Under the pieces are notes generated by a model. It was given only the letters and a program-made list of their open reading frames with translations. It did no database searches and was not told where the DNA came from. From contig DUED01000033.1 of assembly GCA_011176685.1 (NCBI GenBank), forward strand, positions 1 through 64,000: DNA of 64,000 nucleotides, written 5' to 3'. The stretch is from Anaerolineae bacterium. Its GTDB lineage: Bacteria > Chloroflexota > Anaerolineae > Anaerolineales > Anaerolineaceae. Made by a program: the position numbers and the translations under genes. Of this stretch, positions 53,049 to 62,900 are shown one piece after another; positions within the stretch are counted from its first letter, which is position 1, and every line of letters begins with the position of its first letter.

Positions 53049-53587
53049 TAGATGAATACCACCAATACGAATATAAATGATATTGCAACGGCATAATAGA
53101 TCATGGGTGATATCAGCCAGTTTGGTGCCAGGAATGGAATCATACCTAGCGCGGAATCTCCTGCAGGAGTTCCAGCTATAGGTGGCATAATAAGTGCAAA
53201 AGGATAATTGGCTTCATGCATGAAATACCATAGTGAGCCAAATATCAAATAGCCATTAAAGGCTCCTAGAATGAAACCTAATAATGCGTCCTGTAATCGG
53301 TCACGTGCAAAACGTTCGTCTTGTGCAATGCGGGGTATATTTGGGGTCTGGTAGCCGAAAAAGACCATAAGGGTAAGTACTAAAGAATGCATCCAGACTT
53401 TTGTTGTTACCGGGGTACTGGCCAAGTAAGTTGCCATAGCAGGCACAAAATCTTCCAAAATGTTGATTGAAAAGATTCCCATAAATACACTGAAAGTAAC
53501 CAGGATCTCTTTCGCCCAACCGCGGATAGCCCCAATTAAAGCGAAAATACCTATGAATATCCAAAAAAGAACTCCAAGGCTTACCAT
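53048..53587 (-). CDS. CvpA-like four-helix membrane protein in the dcw cluster
   Basis: 179 residues with four or five helices. The start FWIFIGIFALIGAIRGWAKEILVTFSV resembles CvpA family proteins (helix followed by G..RGxxxE). DRLQDALLGFILGAFNGYLIFG matches the second CvpA half (D...G...G...G). It lies exactly between murG and murC, overlapping murG by 7 nt and murC by 1. Its role in the cell-wall cluster is unknown; a CvpA-type protein here is uncommon outside Chloroflexota-like gene orders. Confidence 0.65.
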   Translation of the reverse strand: MVSLGVLFWIFIGIFALIGAIRGWAKEILVTFSVFMGIFSINILEDFVPAMATYLASTPVTTKVWMHSLVLTLMVFFGYQTPNIPRIAQDERFARDRLQDALLGFILGAFNGYLIFGSLWYFMHEANYPFALIMPPIAGTPAGDSALGMIPFLAPNWLISPMIYYAVAISFIFVLVVFI

Positions 53588-54696
53588 GCTGGAATCGCTC
53601 CTTTCTTTGGTTCTGATTGGCTTATATTAATAATGATTGCTGCAATTTTTTCTGCCGCATTAGGATTAGAGAGTTTATGCATGGCTTTTTTCATCGAAGA
53701 CAAGTGTTTGTAGTCAGACATTAAATTTTTTATTGCTCCCAACAAATGTGTGGGAAGCTCCTCGTTTGTTATCATCAATGCGCCACCATTTTCAACCAAG
53801 TATTGAGCGTTTGATTTTTGATATCGCCAAGAATACGGATAAGGGACCAAGATTGCTGGCAAACCAAAATACGGATATTCTCCGAGTGTAGAAGCTCCCG
53901 CCCGTGAAACAACCAGATTGGCACTTGCCAGCGCCGCGCCCATTTTCTCAAACAGGTAGGGGAAAGTGAAATAATTTTTAGATAAGTCCTTATCTAGATT
54001 ATGCTTGACCTTTTGTGTTGCTTCCCAGTTTGCTGTTCCACTGATATGAATGATTTGCATATCTTTCAGTAGCTCAGGAAGGATAGTAAAAAGGGCCCGG
54101 TTAATTGAGAGGGCACCTTTACTGCCACCACTCACCAGCAATACTCGTTGCTTCTTGGATAAACCCAATGCTGTGCGTCCCTTTTCCCTTGTCCAAGTCA
54201 TCATTTCTTTACGAAGAGGGTATCCGCTGATAGTTACACTTTTCGAGTCCGGGATATATTTTTTTGATATTTCAGTTGAGGTTGCGATATATGATCCAAA
54301 GTGAATAAGTGCCTTCAAAGCAAATCCAGGTTCAATGTCCGGCAAAAATACTATTGAAGGAATATGTCGCCCCGCAAGCGCTACTGGAGCAGCAATAAAT
54401 CCCCCAGTGAAGAATAACACATCCGGCTTGAATTCCTTAATGATTTTCCTGGCTTCAAACCAACCTCTAGTGAGTCGAAGGAGATTGCCTGGAAGTGCAG
54501 GTATTCCAACACCGTGTAAACCTGCTGCTGGAATGGCAGCAAATGGTATATTATATTGAATCAGCAATTCTTTTTCCATGCCACCTTCACCTCCAACCCA
54601 CAATATGGTGTTGGCTTTATCTCCAAGCGCTTGCAGAACAGCGAGCGCGGGATACACGCCGCCGCCTGTCATCCCTGCGCAGATCAACAATCTCAT
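53581..54696 (-). CDS. murG: UDP-GlcNAc:lipid I GlcNAc transferase MurG
   Basis: 371 residues from ATG 54696; upstream codons overlap ftsW. AGMTGGGVYPALAVL (residues 7-21) is the first glycine loop; its sixth position is Gly, where most MurG have His (GGTGGH). VSGGSKGALSINRALFT is loop 2, and VVSRAGASTLGEYPYFGLPAILVPYPYSWRYQKSNA is the UDP-GlcNAc site. It makes lipid II on the inner face of the membrane. The gene overlaps ftsW by about 80 nt. Confidence 0.94.
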   Translation of the reverse strand: MRLLICAGMTGGGVYPALAVLQALGDKANTILWVGGEGGMEKELLIQYNIPFAAIPAAGLHGVGIPALPGNLLRLTRGWFEARKIIKEFKPDVLFFTGGFIAAPVALAGRHIPSIVFLPDIEPGFALKALIHFGSYIATSTEISKKYIPDSKSVTISGYPLRKEMMTWTREKGRTALGLSKKQRVLLVSGGSKGALSINRALFTILPELLKDMQIIHISGTANWEATQKVKHNLDKDLSKNYFTFPYLFEKMGAALASANLVVSRAGASTLGEYPYFGLPAILVPYPYSWRYQKSNAQYLVENGGALMITNEELPTHLLGAIKNLMSDYKHLSSMKKAMHKLSNPNAAEKIAAIIINISQSEPKKGAIPAW

Positions 54697-55858
54697 CCAG
54701 GGGTCTCCCTTCTTCTTTATTTTTTTTAATTGCTGTAGCACGGGCTACACTCATGATTAAACCTACACCAGAAAGCACTGTGACCATACTGGAGCCACCC
54801 GCACTGATAAACGGTAATGCATTTCCAGCAAAGGGAAGCAAGCTAACCATCACGCATATATTAATCATTGCCTCTGTAAATATCCACACTGTTATACCAG
54901 CTGCTATCAGCTTCCCGAGTAAATCAGGAGCGTTGTTGGCAATTGTCAGCCCTCGCCATAAAAATACCAGGAACAAAACAACAATCGAGGATGCTCCGAT
55001 GAGACCCGTCTCTTCAGCGATCACTGCATAAATGGAATCAGTTGGTGCTACTGGTAAGCCGGTGAATTTTGTGGTCGCTCTACCGATGCCGACCCCAAAG
55101 GTTCCACCTCGTACAATGGCTTCGATGGAACGTTTGACATGGTAAGAGGCATTTAAAGGATCTTGGATTCCACTGATAAATTCAGCCAACCTCAGTTTTC
55201 CAGTGGGCACCAGGAAAACAATTATTAGACCGATGATGATCGCTATACCAAGTATAAAAGTGATTTGTCGTAATTCCCCCCCACCCAGGAAGAACATGAT
55301 TCCACCTATCAGCATGATTGTAGCGGCTGCACTGATATCTGGTTGCAGCATGATTAAGCCGCTTGTAATTCCAAGAATCCCAATCATTGGCAATAGGCCG
55401 AAGCTGAATTTGTTAAGCTGCTCCTGTTTGGAATTTAACCAAAATGATAGATAAACCACCAAAATCAACTTGGAAAATTCAGATGGCTGTATTGAGCCGT
55501 TGAAAAGAGCCCGCTGAGCACCAAGCCTAGTTTCGCCAACAAAGATAATTACCGATAATAGCAAAATGATATTAAGAACCATTAAAGTCACAATAAATTT
55601 CTTCAGACGCTTGTACCCGAAGATGAATGCCAAAATCGCTAAAGAGCTACCGAGAACGACAAATCGCAATTGACGAATAAATAAATAAGAGGGGTTTTCA
55701 CCAAGCTGTGTCACAGAAAAATCCCAACCAGCGGAATAAACCATTAAAAGGCCTATTGAAAGCAAGGCAATAACACAGATTAAAAAAGGCACGTCAATCC
55801 CTAGATATAGGATACGCTGTTTCTTTTTCCTTGAGAGGGTGTTTGTAAAAGTACTCAT
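54617..55858 (-). CDS. ftsW: peptidoglycan polymerase FtsW
   Basis: 413 residues with about ten membrane helices. FSKLILVVYLSFWL and VGIGRATTKFTGLPVAPTDSIYAVIAEETGLIGA are the SEDS-family signatures (the conserved loop DSIYAVIAEETG), and LPFAGNALPFISAGGSSMV is the late helix. It polymerises lipid II together with FtsI. A basic, Arg-rich cytoplasmic tail overlaps the murG start. The start overlaps murD by four bases. Confidence 0.95.
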   Translation of the reverse strand: MSTFTNTLSRKKKQRILYLGIDVPFLICVIALLSIGLLMVYSAGWDFSVTQLGENPSYLFIRQLRFVVLGSSLAILAFIFGYKRLKKFIVTLMVLNIILLLSVIIFVGETRLGAQRALFNGSIQPSEFSKLILVVYLSFWLNSKQEQLNKFSFGLLPMIGILGITSGLIMLQPDISAAATIMLIGGIMFFLGGGELRQITFILGIAIIIGLIIVFLVPTGKLRLAEFISGIQDPLNASYHVKRSIEAIVRGGTFGVGIGRATTKFTGLPVAPTDSIYAVIAEETGLIGASSIVVLFLVFLWRGLTIANNAPDLLGKLIAAGITVWIFTEAMINICVMVSLLPFAGNALPFISAGGSSMVTVLSGVGLIMSVARATAIKKNKEEGRPLDEIVDLRRDDRRRRVSRARCSASAWR

Positions 55859-57237
55859 GTCAGATTATTTACAATTCTTTTGAAAATATCGCCTCTTTCT
55901 TCAAAATCACGAAATTCATCAAAACTTGTCCCGCCGGGTGCCAATAACACTGTGTCACCAGGAACAGCAATTTCAGCAGCAGCATAGATTGCTTTTTCGA
56001 GGTTTTCATATTTCTTTAGGTTGTACGGCGGATTTCCTTCCTCATGATCAGTAAGCGTAGTCGAAATTAGCTCTGCTGCTTCTCCAAAGACAACTATATG
56101 TTTTACCCTGTTATGCACCTCTGTTGCTAATCTATTCCAAGGTAATTTTTTATCACGACCCCCCAGCAGTAATATTAGCGGCTGATTAAATGAGCGAATT
56201 GCGGCGATGGTCCTTTCTGGCGTAGTTGCGATAGAGTCGTCGTACCAACTTATCTCTCTCCAATTCCGTACAAATTCAAGCCGATGAGGAATTCCCTTTA
56301 CCGCTGCGATGCCTTTCTGCATTGAGGGAATTGGGAAGCCCGCTGCAAATGCAATTGAACAAGCTGCGAGTGCATTCATTAAATTGTGTTCTCCACGAAG
56401 CTTGATGTCTTTATTGGACATGATTTGTTTTTCAACATTTCCGTCATATAACTGTAAATATCCATCCACAAGGTTTGTTCCTGGATAGTTGCGGTCCCTT
56501 TTTTCTTTACCGAAAGTAATTAATTTCCCTTGGATAGATTTGAATAAATTCCAGGAACCATGATCTTCACAGTTGAGCACAGCAATATCGTCCTTTTGTT
56601 GATAATCCAGAATGTGCGCCTTTGCAGTGGTATACGCATGTATAGTGCCGTGCCGGTCAAGGTGATTGGGCGTAATGTTCAAAATAGCCCCAATATGCGG
56701 AGAGATGGTCATGAGCTCTAATTGAAAACTGGAAAATTCCAATATGACCAAATCATTCTTTTTAATATCTTTAAGAGAAATAATTAGCGGCAAGCCAATA
56801 TTGCCACCCACCCAAACCTTTTGATCATTTTTTACCGCAGCTTTCGCAATTTCTCCTACAAATACCGTTGTAGTTGTTTTTCCGGCTGATCCTGTGATGC
56901 CTATAACGGGTGCGGTGACATTTTCCAGAAATATTTGTGAATCGTTGGTCAATGGGATGCTACGTTTGGATGCTTCCTTTATGATTGGCAGGTCTAAGGG
57001 CACACCACCAGAGATACATAGCATTTCAACATTCTTAAGCAACCTGATAGGATGGCCTCCAAAATGCCATTTAATTGCTCCCTCATTCAGTTCTTCTTGA
57101 AGGTCAATGAAGTTTTTTTGTGGTCGATGATCATTAAGAATCACTTTTGCACCATTTGCTGACAAGAAGCGCGCAACAGCTGTCCCTTGTCGGGCTGCAC
57201 CCAAAACTAAAACACTAATTCCAAACCAGTTTTTCAT
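55855..57237 (-). CDS. murD: UDP-N-acetylmuramoyl-L-alanine-D-glutamate ligase
   Basis: 460 residues. GSAGKTTTTVFVGE is the ATP loop, NITPNHLDRHGTIHAYTTAKAHIL the lysine-carbamylation region, and YDDSIATTPERTIAAI and LLLGGRDKKLPWNRLA the C-terminal MurD signatures. The end VLLAPGGTSFDEFRDFEERGDIFK is strictly typical. It adds D-Glu. Spacing is one base from mraY and a four-base overlap with ftsW. Confidence 0.97.
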   Translation of the reverse strand: MKNWFGISVLVLGAARQGTAVARFLSANGAKVILNDHRPQKNFIDLQEELNEGAIKWHFGGHPIRLLKNVEMLCISGGVPLDLPIIKEASKRSIPLTNDSQIFLENVTAPVIGITGSAGKTTTTVFVGEIAKAAVKNDQKVWVGGNIGLPLIISLKDIKKNDLVILEFSSFQLELMTISPHIGAILNITPNHLDRHGTIHAYTTAKAHILDYQQKDDIAVLNCEDHGSWNLFKSIQGKLITFGKEKRDRNYPGTNLVDGYLQLYDGNVEKQIMSNKDIKLRGEHNLMNALAACSIAFAAGFPIPSMQKGIAAVKGIPHRLEFVRNWREISWYDDSIATTPERTIAAIRSFNQPLILLLGGRDKKLPWNRLATEVHNRVKHIVVFGEAAELISTTLTDHEEGNPPYNLKKYENLEKAIYAAAEIAVPGDTVLLAPGGTSFDEFRDFEERGDIFKRIVNNLT

Positions 57238-57238
57238 A

Positions 57239-58234
57239 TTATTGCACTAGTATTAAAGCTACACCCATTATTGCGGAGAGTAAACCAATTAACCAGAAAC
57301 GTTGGACAATTTGGGTCTCGCTCCATCCTAGAAGTTCAAAATGGTGATGAAGCGGAGACATTCGAAAAAGTCGCCTGCCGCCGCTGAGTTTAAAATACGC
57401 CACTTGCAATATTACGCTAAGCACTTCGCTAACGGGAATGATGGCAATCAGGGGTAGGACTAACCAATGTCCAGTCATCAAAGCAAAAGTAGCCAGTGTA
57501 GCCCCTAGAGCGAGTGATCCAGTATCGCCCATAAATAGTTCTGCTGGGTGAACATTGAACCATAAGAAACCGAACAAAGCACCCACAATTGAGAAGCAGA
57601 AGCGTGCCAGGAAAACCTGATTCTGTAAAAGCGCAATAGCGCCGTAGCCGGCAAAGGCAGTTACTGAAATCAGACCAGCGAGTCCATCCAGTCCATCAGT
57701 AAAATTAACCGCGTTTGAAGTGCCCACGATAATGAATGCAGCTAATGGAATATATGCGAAACCCAATGAGAATGACTCTGGATAACCGAACCAGTACATT
57801 TCAGGCACTCGCAGTACATATTTCAGGATGAATGCAGCGATAATAGCTAGCACTACTTGGATGAAAAATTTCACCCTAGTACGCATGCCCAAACCTTTTC
57901 TTGCCCCACGGATGCCTTCCCAATCGTCCACAGCACCTAAAATACCAAAGGAGATCATGACGACTAATGGCAGCAGAACGGATTGGCCTATTAAATTAAA
58001 ACCGATTAAGGTTGCAGCATTCAGCAGGATAGTAATGATAGTTACAGGCACAATAATCATAAAACCGCCCATCGTGGGAGTCCCCAATTTTTCCGTATGT
58101 CGGTCTGGACCTTCCTCGCGGATGATTTTACCTACTTTAAAATAGTGCATTAGCTTGATCAGAGGGCCACCCCAGATAACTGCCATAGCGAAACTTAGTC
58201 CGCTAAGAGCGAGAGAAAGTGGAGTCTCGTTCAT
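57239..58234 (-). CDS. mraY: phospho-MurNAc-pentapeptide transferase MraY
   Basis: 331 residues with about ten helices. LGTPTMGGFMII, DDWEGIRGARKGLGMRTRVKFFIQ, NFTDGLDGLAGLISV and FMGDTGSLALGATLA are the cytoplasmic catalytic loops, with MSPLHHHFELLGWSE near the end. It transfers phospho-MurNAc-pentapeptide to undecaprenyl phosphate (lipid I). It overlaps murF by four bases. Confidence 0.97.
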   Translation of the reverse strand: MNETPLSLALSGLSFAMAVIWGGPLIKLMHYFKVGKIIREEGPDRHTEKLGTPTMGGFMIIVPVTIITILLNAATLIGFNLIGQSVLLPLVVMISFGILGAVDDWEGIRGARKGLGMRTRVKFFIQVVLAIIAAFILKYVLRVPEMYWFGYPESFSLGFAYIPLAAFIIVGTSNAVNFTDGLDGLAGLISVTAFAGYGAIALLQNQVFLARFCFSIVGALFGFLWFNVHPAELFMGDTGSLALGATLATFALMTGHWLVLPLIAIIPVSEVLSVILQVAYFKLSGGRRLFRMSPLHHHFELLGWSETQIVQRFWLIGLLSAIMGVALILVQ

Positions 58235-59658
58235 GGGACCTCCTCAAGAACAGACGAGATACGATCCATACGTAAACCATGTGAGCCTTTGATTAACACA
58301 ACATCTCCTTCTTCTAGGTTGTACTGTAGCAATTCCGTGGCGTCGTTTGCACTTTCTACCCAGGTTATAGCAGTGGGTGCTAATCCAGCCTCTCTTGCAG
58401 TCTCAGCAATGGTTTTCCCACGTGGACCTACAGCTATCAAATGCTGAACAACTTCTGCTGCACGTCTACCTACGAGCTGATGAGCTTGGTGTTCATATTG
58501 TCCCAACTCGAGCATGTCTCCAAGTACAGCAATTTTCTGTCCTTCCAATTCTTGAAGAAGGTCAAGAGCGGCGATGGTTGATTCAGGAGTTGCATTATAG
58601 GTATCGTCAAGGATTAGAGCACCTGACTTTGTCTTCACGGCTATAAGCCGTAATTGTGTGTGGCCCTGGTTTAATCCTTGTTCAATCTCTTCCCAGCTTA
58701 ATCCCTCAACTAAGCTCACTGCAACGGCGCGAAGTACTGTCTGCACAGAATGGCGGCCAAGAAGTGGAACCTGAAGTTGGATCTGTTTATTCTTGTAATG
58801 TAGGATGAACTGAATACCTTTCAGCCCGTTTCCTTTGATTCCATCTGCCCATAAATCTGCTTCAGGTGACAATCCATAGAAAATCACTTTTGCTTTTGTC
58901 ATTTTAGCCATTGGACGAATAAGCGGATCATCGAAATTTAATATCGCTGTTCCATCTGGAGCGGATGGTAGAGCTTGAACTAACTCTGCTTTTCCTTTTG
59001 CAATCTTCTCCTGGGAGCCAGCTCTTTCAGCATGAACGGTACCCACGTTTGTAAGGACACCGACTTGCGGGAGGGCAATATCGCAAAGGAAAGTGATTTC
59101 ACCTGTGTAATAAAAGCCCATTTCTAGAACAAGTCGCTCTTGACCTTTCCCCAAGCTCAAGATTGTAAGCGGAAGCCCAATTTCATTGTTGTAATTTCCG
59201 GGATTCTTATGGGTGCGGTATTTTTTGCTTAGAACCTCGGCTACGAGCTCTTTGGTTGATGATTTACCCACACTACCAGTGATACTGATCACACGAATAT
59301 TTAGCTTTCGCCGCCAATAATGGGCCATAGTTTGCAGTGCTTTTAAGCTTTTTTGGACTTTAAGACAGAAAGGTGGATCGGGAAAGTCAATTTCATCGGT
59401 TGAGAAGTGATTTGTAGACAGGTCCACAATTTTATGGTGAGTTGTAATGTCCTTTTCGATAATTGCCACTAATGCACCATTATCAAAGGCTTTATTAACA
59501 AAATTATGGCCATCGACACGTTCACCTTTCAAAGCGATGAATAAAGCGCCTGGAATCACTTTCCGGGAATCAATGACAGTTTCTGTGATCGTAAGTTGAG
59601 AATCTTTGCAAGTAGATCCTATAAGAGCAAATAGAATATCATTGATTGATAACATCAA
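58231..59658 (-). CDS. murF: UDP-MurNAc-tripeptide-D-Ala-D-Ala ligase
   Basis: 475 residues. DSRKVIPGALFIALKGERVDGHNF is the N-terminal domain, GSVGKSSTKELVAEVLSKKYRTHKNPGNYNNEIGLPLTIL the MurF-specific ATP loop region, and DDTYNATPESTIAALDLLQE plus AVLGDMLELGQYE the C-terminal part. It adds D-Ala-D-Ala to the tripeptide from MurE. The start lies within the end of the ftsI-type gene (20-nt overlap). Confidence 0.97.
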   Translation of the reverse strand: MMLSINDILFALIGSTCKDSQLTITETVIDSRKVIPGALFIALKGERVDGHNFVNKAFDNGALVAIIEKDITTHHKIVDLSTNHFSTDEIDFPDPPFCLKVQKSLKALQTMAHYWRRKLNIRVISITGSVGKSSTKELVAEVLSKKYRTHKNPGNYNNEIGLPLTILSLGKGQERLVLEMGFYYTGEITFLCDIALPQVGVLTNVGTVHAERAGSQEKIAKGKAELVQALPSAPDGTAILNFDDPLIRPMAKMTKAKVIFYGLSPEADLWADGIKGNGLKGIQFILHYKNKQIQLQVPLLGRHSVQTVLRAVAVSLVEGLSWEEIEQGLNQGHTQLRLIAVKTKSGALILDDTYNATPESTIAALDLLQELEGQKIAVLGDMLELGQYEHQAHQLVGRRAAEVVQHLIAVGPRGKTIAETAREAGLAPTAITWVESANDATELLQYNLEEGDVVLIKGSHGLRMDRISSVLEEVP

Positions 59659-61444
59659 TTTTTTGTCCTTGTGCGATCAAATCATGTCGAATATCATCAG
59701 TTGGTATATCTAACAAAATAACCAGATCCTCGACAATATCATGGAAAAGTGGGGCAGCAACAACTGAACCCCAGGGGGAGCTTTTTGGTTTTTCAATCCA
59801 TATATAAACTAAAAAACGCGGGTCATCAACCGGTCCCCAGCCCACGAAGGATGCATTTGTTAATTCAATGCCATATTTCCCTTCAACCGGTATTTCGGCA
59901 GTGCCGGTTTTTCCTGCTAAACGATAACCTGGGACGAGAGCCAGAGACGCTTCTTCCTCTAAAGAGCGAGTTAAGATTTCGGTCAAGGTTTGGGCGGTTT
60001 TTTTTGAGATTGGTACACCTAATACCTGAGGACTTGTACTATATTGCCGGTCGTTATCAATGATGGCTTTTACTACATGTGGTTTCATCATTTTCCCACC
60101 GTTTGCTATCGTGGAAACAGCAGTCGCTAACTGGATTGGTGTAACTGCTACTCCTTGGCCGAAGGAATTTGTGGCTAAATTGATCGGATACCAATCCGGA
60201 TCGCCAGGCATACTCAACGGCCAAATCTTTTCCCCACCAAGATCGATATTTGTGCGCCTGCCAATACCAAATGCCTGTAAATATGCATAGAATTTTTCTT
60301 TACCCAGTTCGGTAGCAACCCAAGAAAGGCAGACATTCAAGGAGTTCTGTAAGCAACCCTGCATAGTCTGCTCCCCCCATGCGCGTCGATTCCAGTTATA
60401 AATTACTCTGCCGCCATATTTGAATACACCTGGATCGTTGAAAATGGTTTCTGGTGTTACAGTTTCTGCATCAAGGGCGGCTGCCATAGTCAGCACCTTG
60501 AATACGGAACCTGGTTCGTATGTCTGGCTGATAGCTCGGTTGAATGGTGTAGTATCTTGGAATTTCTCTTCGAATTCCCAATATTGATTTAGGTTGATGC
60601 GCGGTTGTGATGCCATTGCTAATATTTCACCATTACGTGGATCCATTACGATGATAGTACTGGATTCGGCTTCATTTTGTTCGACAGCTTCATCTAGTTT
60701 CATTTCAACCATTGCTTGGATTTCTCGGTCTAATGTTAGAATTAAACTCGATCCAGACGGGATAGGGGGCAGTTCGCTAATCATATAAGGATCACGTGGG
60801 ATTAGAATCTCTTGCTTAGGACCAGAGAGAATTTCATTATAATATTCCTCAACGCCAAAGAACCCCTCATCTATATTTCTATCTCGGAATTTGTAGAAAC
60901 CGAGTACATTTGCCGCCAGCATATTTTCAGGATAACTGCGTTTAAGGTGTGGATACCAAACCAAACCCCTTAAGCTGTGCAACTGTGGGTCTTCCGCTGA
61001 AGGGTTGATGGTTTCATATTCTTGTTTTATAGTAGATAGAGCGTTGATTATGCCAAGTGGTAAAAAATCAGAAATTACGGCATATACTTTTGTCTTTGGA
61101 TCATACTCTAGAGATGCGACAGCATATGCATCCGCGTAATCCACTTCAGGCAATTCTGCGAGAGTAGTTGCTATAGTGACTGGATTCTGTACATATTTTA
61201 GCAATATGCCGATTTCATATACTTCTTCATTACCAGCCAGCAAGCGACCCCAACAATCATAGATGTTTCCACGCTCGGGATAAATGATTTCCTTTTCGTA
61301 TGTGAATTGCTCGTCAGCCCATTCTTGAACTTCTATATGTTGTTGGCTGTTTTGGATATGAGTTAATTGGACGATGATTAATAATCCAAGAATTGAAGAT
61401 ATCATTCCGATGATATTCACACGTGAGAGGACCTTTGCTTTCAT
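59639..61444 (-). CDS. ftsI: class B penicillin-binding protein, FtsI-type
   Basis: 601 residues. A membrane anchor (about 8-30) is followed by a pedestal domain (ERGNIYDCWGRLLA at 57-70) and the transpeptidase domain. The active site has S313-V-F-K316 (PGSVFK), S368-L-N370 and K512-T-G514. FKVLTMAAAL and GYRLAGKTGTAE are typical. No PASTA domains are seen. It cross-links septal peptidoglycan with FtsW. It overlaps the ftsL-like gene by four bases. Confidence 0.95.
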   Translation of the reverse strand: MKAKVLSRVNIIGMISSILGLLIIVQLTHIQNSQQHIEVQEWADEQFTYEKEIIYPERGNIYDCWGRLLAGNEEVYEIGILLKYVQNPVTIATTLAELPEVDYADAYAVASLEYDPKTKVYAVISDFLPLGIINALSTIKQEYETINPSAEDPQLHSLRGLVWYPHLKRSYPENMLAANVLGFYKFRDRNIDEGFFGVEEYYNEILSGPKQEILIPRDPYMISELPPIPSGSSLILTLDREIQAMVEMKLDEAVEQNEAESSTIIVMDPRNGEILAMASQPRINLNQYWEFEEKFQDTTPFNRAISQTYEPGSVFKVLTMAAALDAETVTPETIFNDPGVFKYGGRVIYNWNRRAWGEQTMQGCLQNSLNVCLSWVATELGKEKFYAYLQAFGIGRRTNIDLGGEKIWPLSMPGDPDWYPINLATNSFGQGVAVTPIQLATAVSTIANGGKMMKPHVVKAIIDNDRQYSTSPQVLGVPISKKTAQTLTEILTRSLEEEASLALVPGYRLAGKTGTAEIPVEGKYGIELTNASFVGWGPVDDPRFLVYIWIEKPKSSPWGSVVAAPLFHDIVEDLVILLDIPTDDIRHDLIAQGQKIDVINQ

Positions 61445-61914
61445 CCTTCCTCTCCTATAATATTTACTGAGTCAGAGAATAACCCCTTAAGCAACCATTC
61501 CCATAGAGATTGTTGGTAGTTGATGTTAATAATCGGTTGGTGTATTTGATCAGAACCTGGTGGAGGTGCCAGTATAAGAGTTTCGCGGCCGTGATATGCA
61601 GGAATAACCATGTAAGTAACTACGTCTGGATTTATCCTTTCATACCCTAACTTCTCAGCCCGTTTTTCAACCTCCTTATAAGAAGTAATCAAGGCAAACT
61701 GTGTTTGCTCGTGGGCAATCACCCGTTGCAATTCTTCATCTTTCTTACGAAGGGATCGAACCTTTAATCCTGCTTCGGCAGCCTGTGCGCCAATAATCAG
61801 ATATAACGCTCCAATGACTGCAATGGCAATTAATGGAAGGAGATAGAGTCCAAGAGCATGTAATTGAACTCTCCATGGGGCTTGTCGGTATGCTTGTACG
61901 AATCTCTTTGCCAT
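61441..61914 (-). CDS. FtsL-like division protein
   Basis: 157 residues with one membrane helix (about 19-42), followed by a short coiled-coil (LKVRSLRKKDEELQRVIAHEQTQ) and an extended tail. This is the FtsL/DivIC layout and its place between rsmH and ftsI is the usual ftsL position. Sequence alone gives little, as in most FtsL proteins. It probably joins FtsQ and FtsB in the divisome. Confidence 0.75.
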   Translation of the reverse strand: MAKRFVQAYRQAPWRVQLHALGLYLLPLIAIAVIGALYLIIGAQAAEAGLKVRSLRKKDEELQRVIAHEQTQFALITSYKEVEKRAEKLGYERINPDVVTYMVIPAYHGRETLILAPPPGSDQIHQPIININYQQSLWEWLLKGLFSDSVNIIGEEG

Positions 61915-61954
61915 GGTTATTTCTTCTTTTACCTATGAATTTAAGTTGCAAGTT

Positions 61955-62899
61955 TCATACTATTTTTTCTGCAACTCGCAACTTCGCACTGCGAGCTCGC
62001 GGATTTTGCGTTATCTCTTCCTTGAAAGGAATAATTGGGTGCTTGGTAAGTATTTTTAATTGCGCTTTATGCTTACATGTGCATAGGAGCTGTTCTGGGG
62101 GGCATAGACAATCTTTGCTTTCCTTTAAAAACATTTGCTTTACTATTCGGTCCTCCAATGAGTGGAAAGATATTACAGCAATCCTTCCACCTTTTTCTAG
62201 CAAGTTGATTGCCTGCTCTATACCACTTTGCAATGATAGCAATTCTTCATTTACTGCAATGCGAATCGCCTGAAAAGTTCGCGTTGCCGGATTATTATGC
62301 CCGCGATGCCCTCTGTAAACATCTTTAATCAGCTCAGTGAGTTCTAGGGTTGAATGAAGTGGTCTGGCGCAACAGATAGATTTGGCAATCTTGCGCGCTT
62401 TTGGCTCCTCTCCATATTCATGAATTATCCTTGCAAGTTCGTCCTCCTTTATCTTGTTTATTAAATCTGCTGCCTTGACTTCCTGTGTTTGATCAAAGCG
62501 CATGTCAAGTGGGCCGTTCTTAAGAAAAGAAAACCCTCTAACTGCGGTATCCACTTGCATAGAGGACATACCCAGGTCAAAAATAATCCCATTAAATGAG
62601 TGCCATCCGATCCTTTTTACTTGCCCTGTCATATCTGCAAAAGAAGCTTTTTGTAATATCGCGCGGTGCTTGTATTTTTTTAGGCGTTTTCTAGCAAATT
62701 TTATTGCGCCTGCATCTAGATCCAGACCTAGAAGAACTCCTTCCGGGCTGCTAGTTTTCAGTATACCAATTGCATGACCACCAGCTCCGAGGGTGGCATC
62801 TACATACTTGCCTGGACTGGATGGTCTCAAGGAAGTTATTGTTTCATGGTAAAGTACTGTTTGGTGCAGAGATTGCGCAGAAAGGGATTCTGAAGCCAT
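61955..62899 (-). CDS. rsmH: 16S rRNA (cytosine1402-N4)-methyltransferase RsmH
   Basis: 314 residues from ATG 62899, directly after the mraZ stop (62903-62901); the frame extends slightly upstream. HQTVLYHETITSLRP is the RsmH start, YVDATLGAGGHAIGIL the SAM loop, and FDLGMSSMQVDTAVRGFSFLKNGPLDMRFD the family hallmark. The end VISFHSLEDRIVKQMF...NPRARSAKLRV is typical. It methylates C1402 of 16S rRNA. Confidence 0.96.
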   Translation of the reverse strand: MASESLSAQSLHQTVLYHETITSLRPSSPGKYVDATLGAGGHAIGILKTSSPEGVLLGLDLDAGAIKFARKRLKKYKHRAILQKASFADMTGQVKRIGWHSFNGIIFDLGMSSMQVDTAVRGFSFLKNGPLDMRFDQTQEVKAADLINKIKEDELARIIHEYGEEPKARKIAKSICCARPLHSTLELTELIKDVYRGHRGHNNPATRTFQAIRIAVNEELLSLQSGIEQAINLLEKGGRIAVISFHSLEDRIVKQMFLKESKDCLCPPEQLLCTCKHKAQLKILTKHPIIPFKEEITQNPRARSAKLRVAEKIV

Positions 62900-62900
62900 A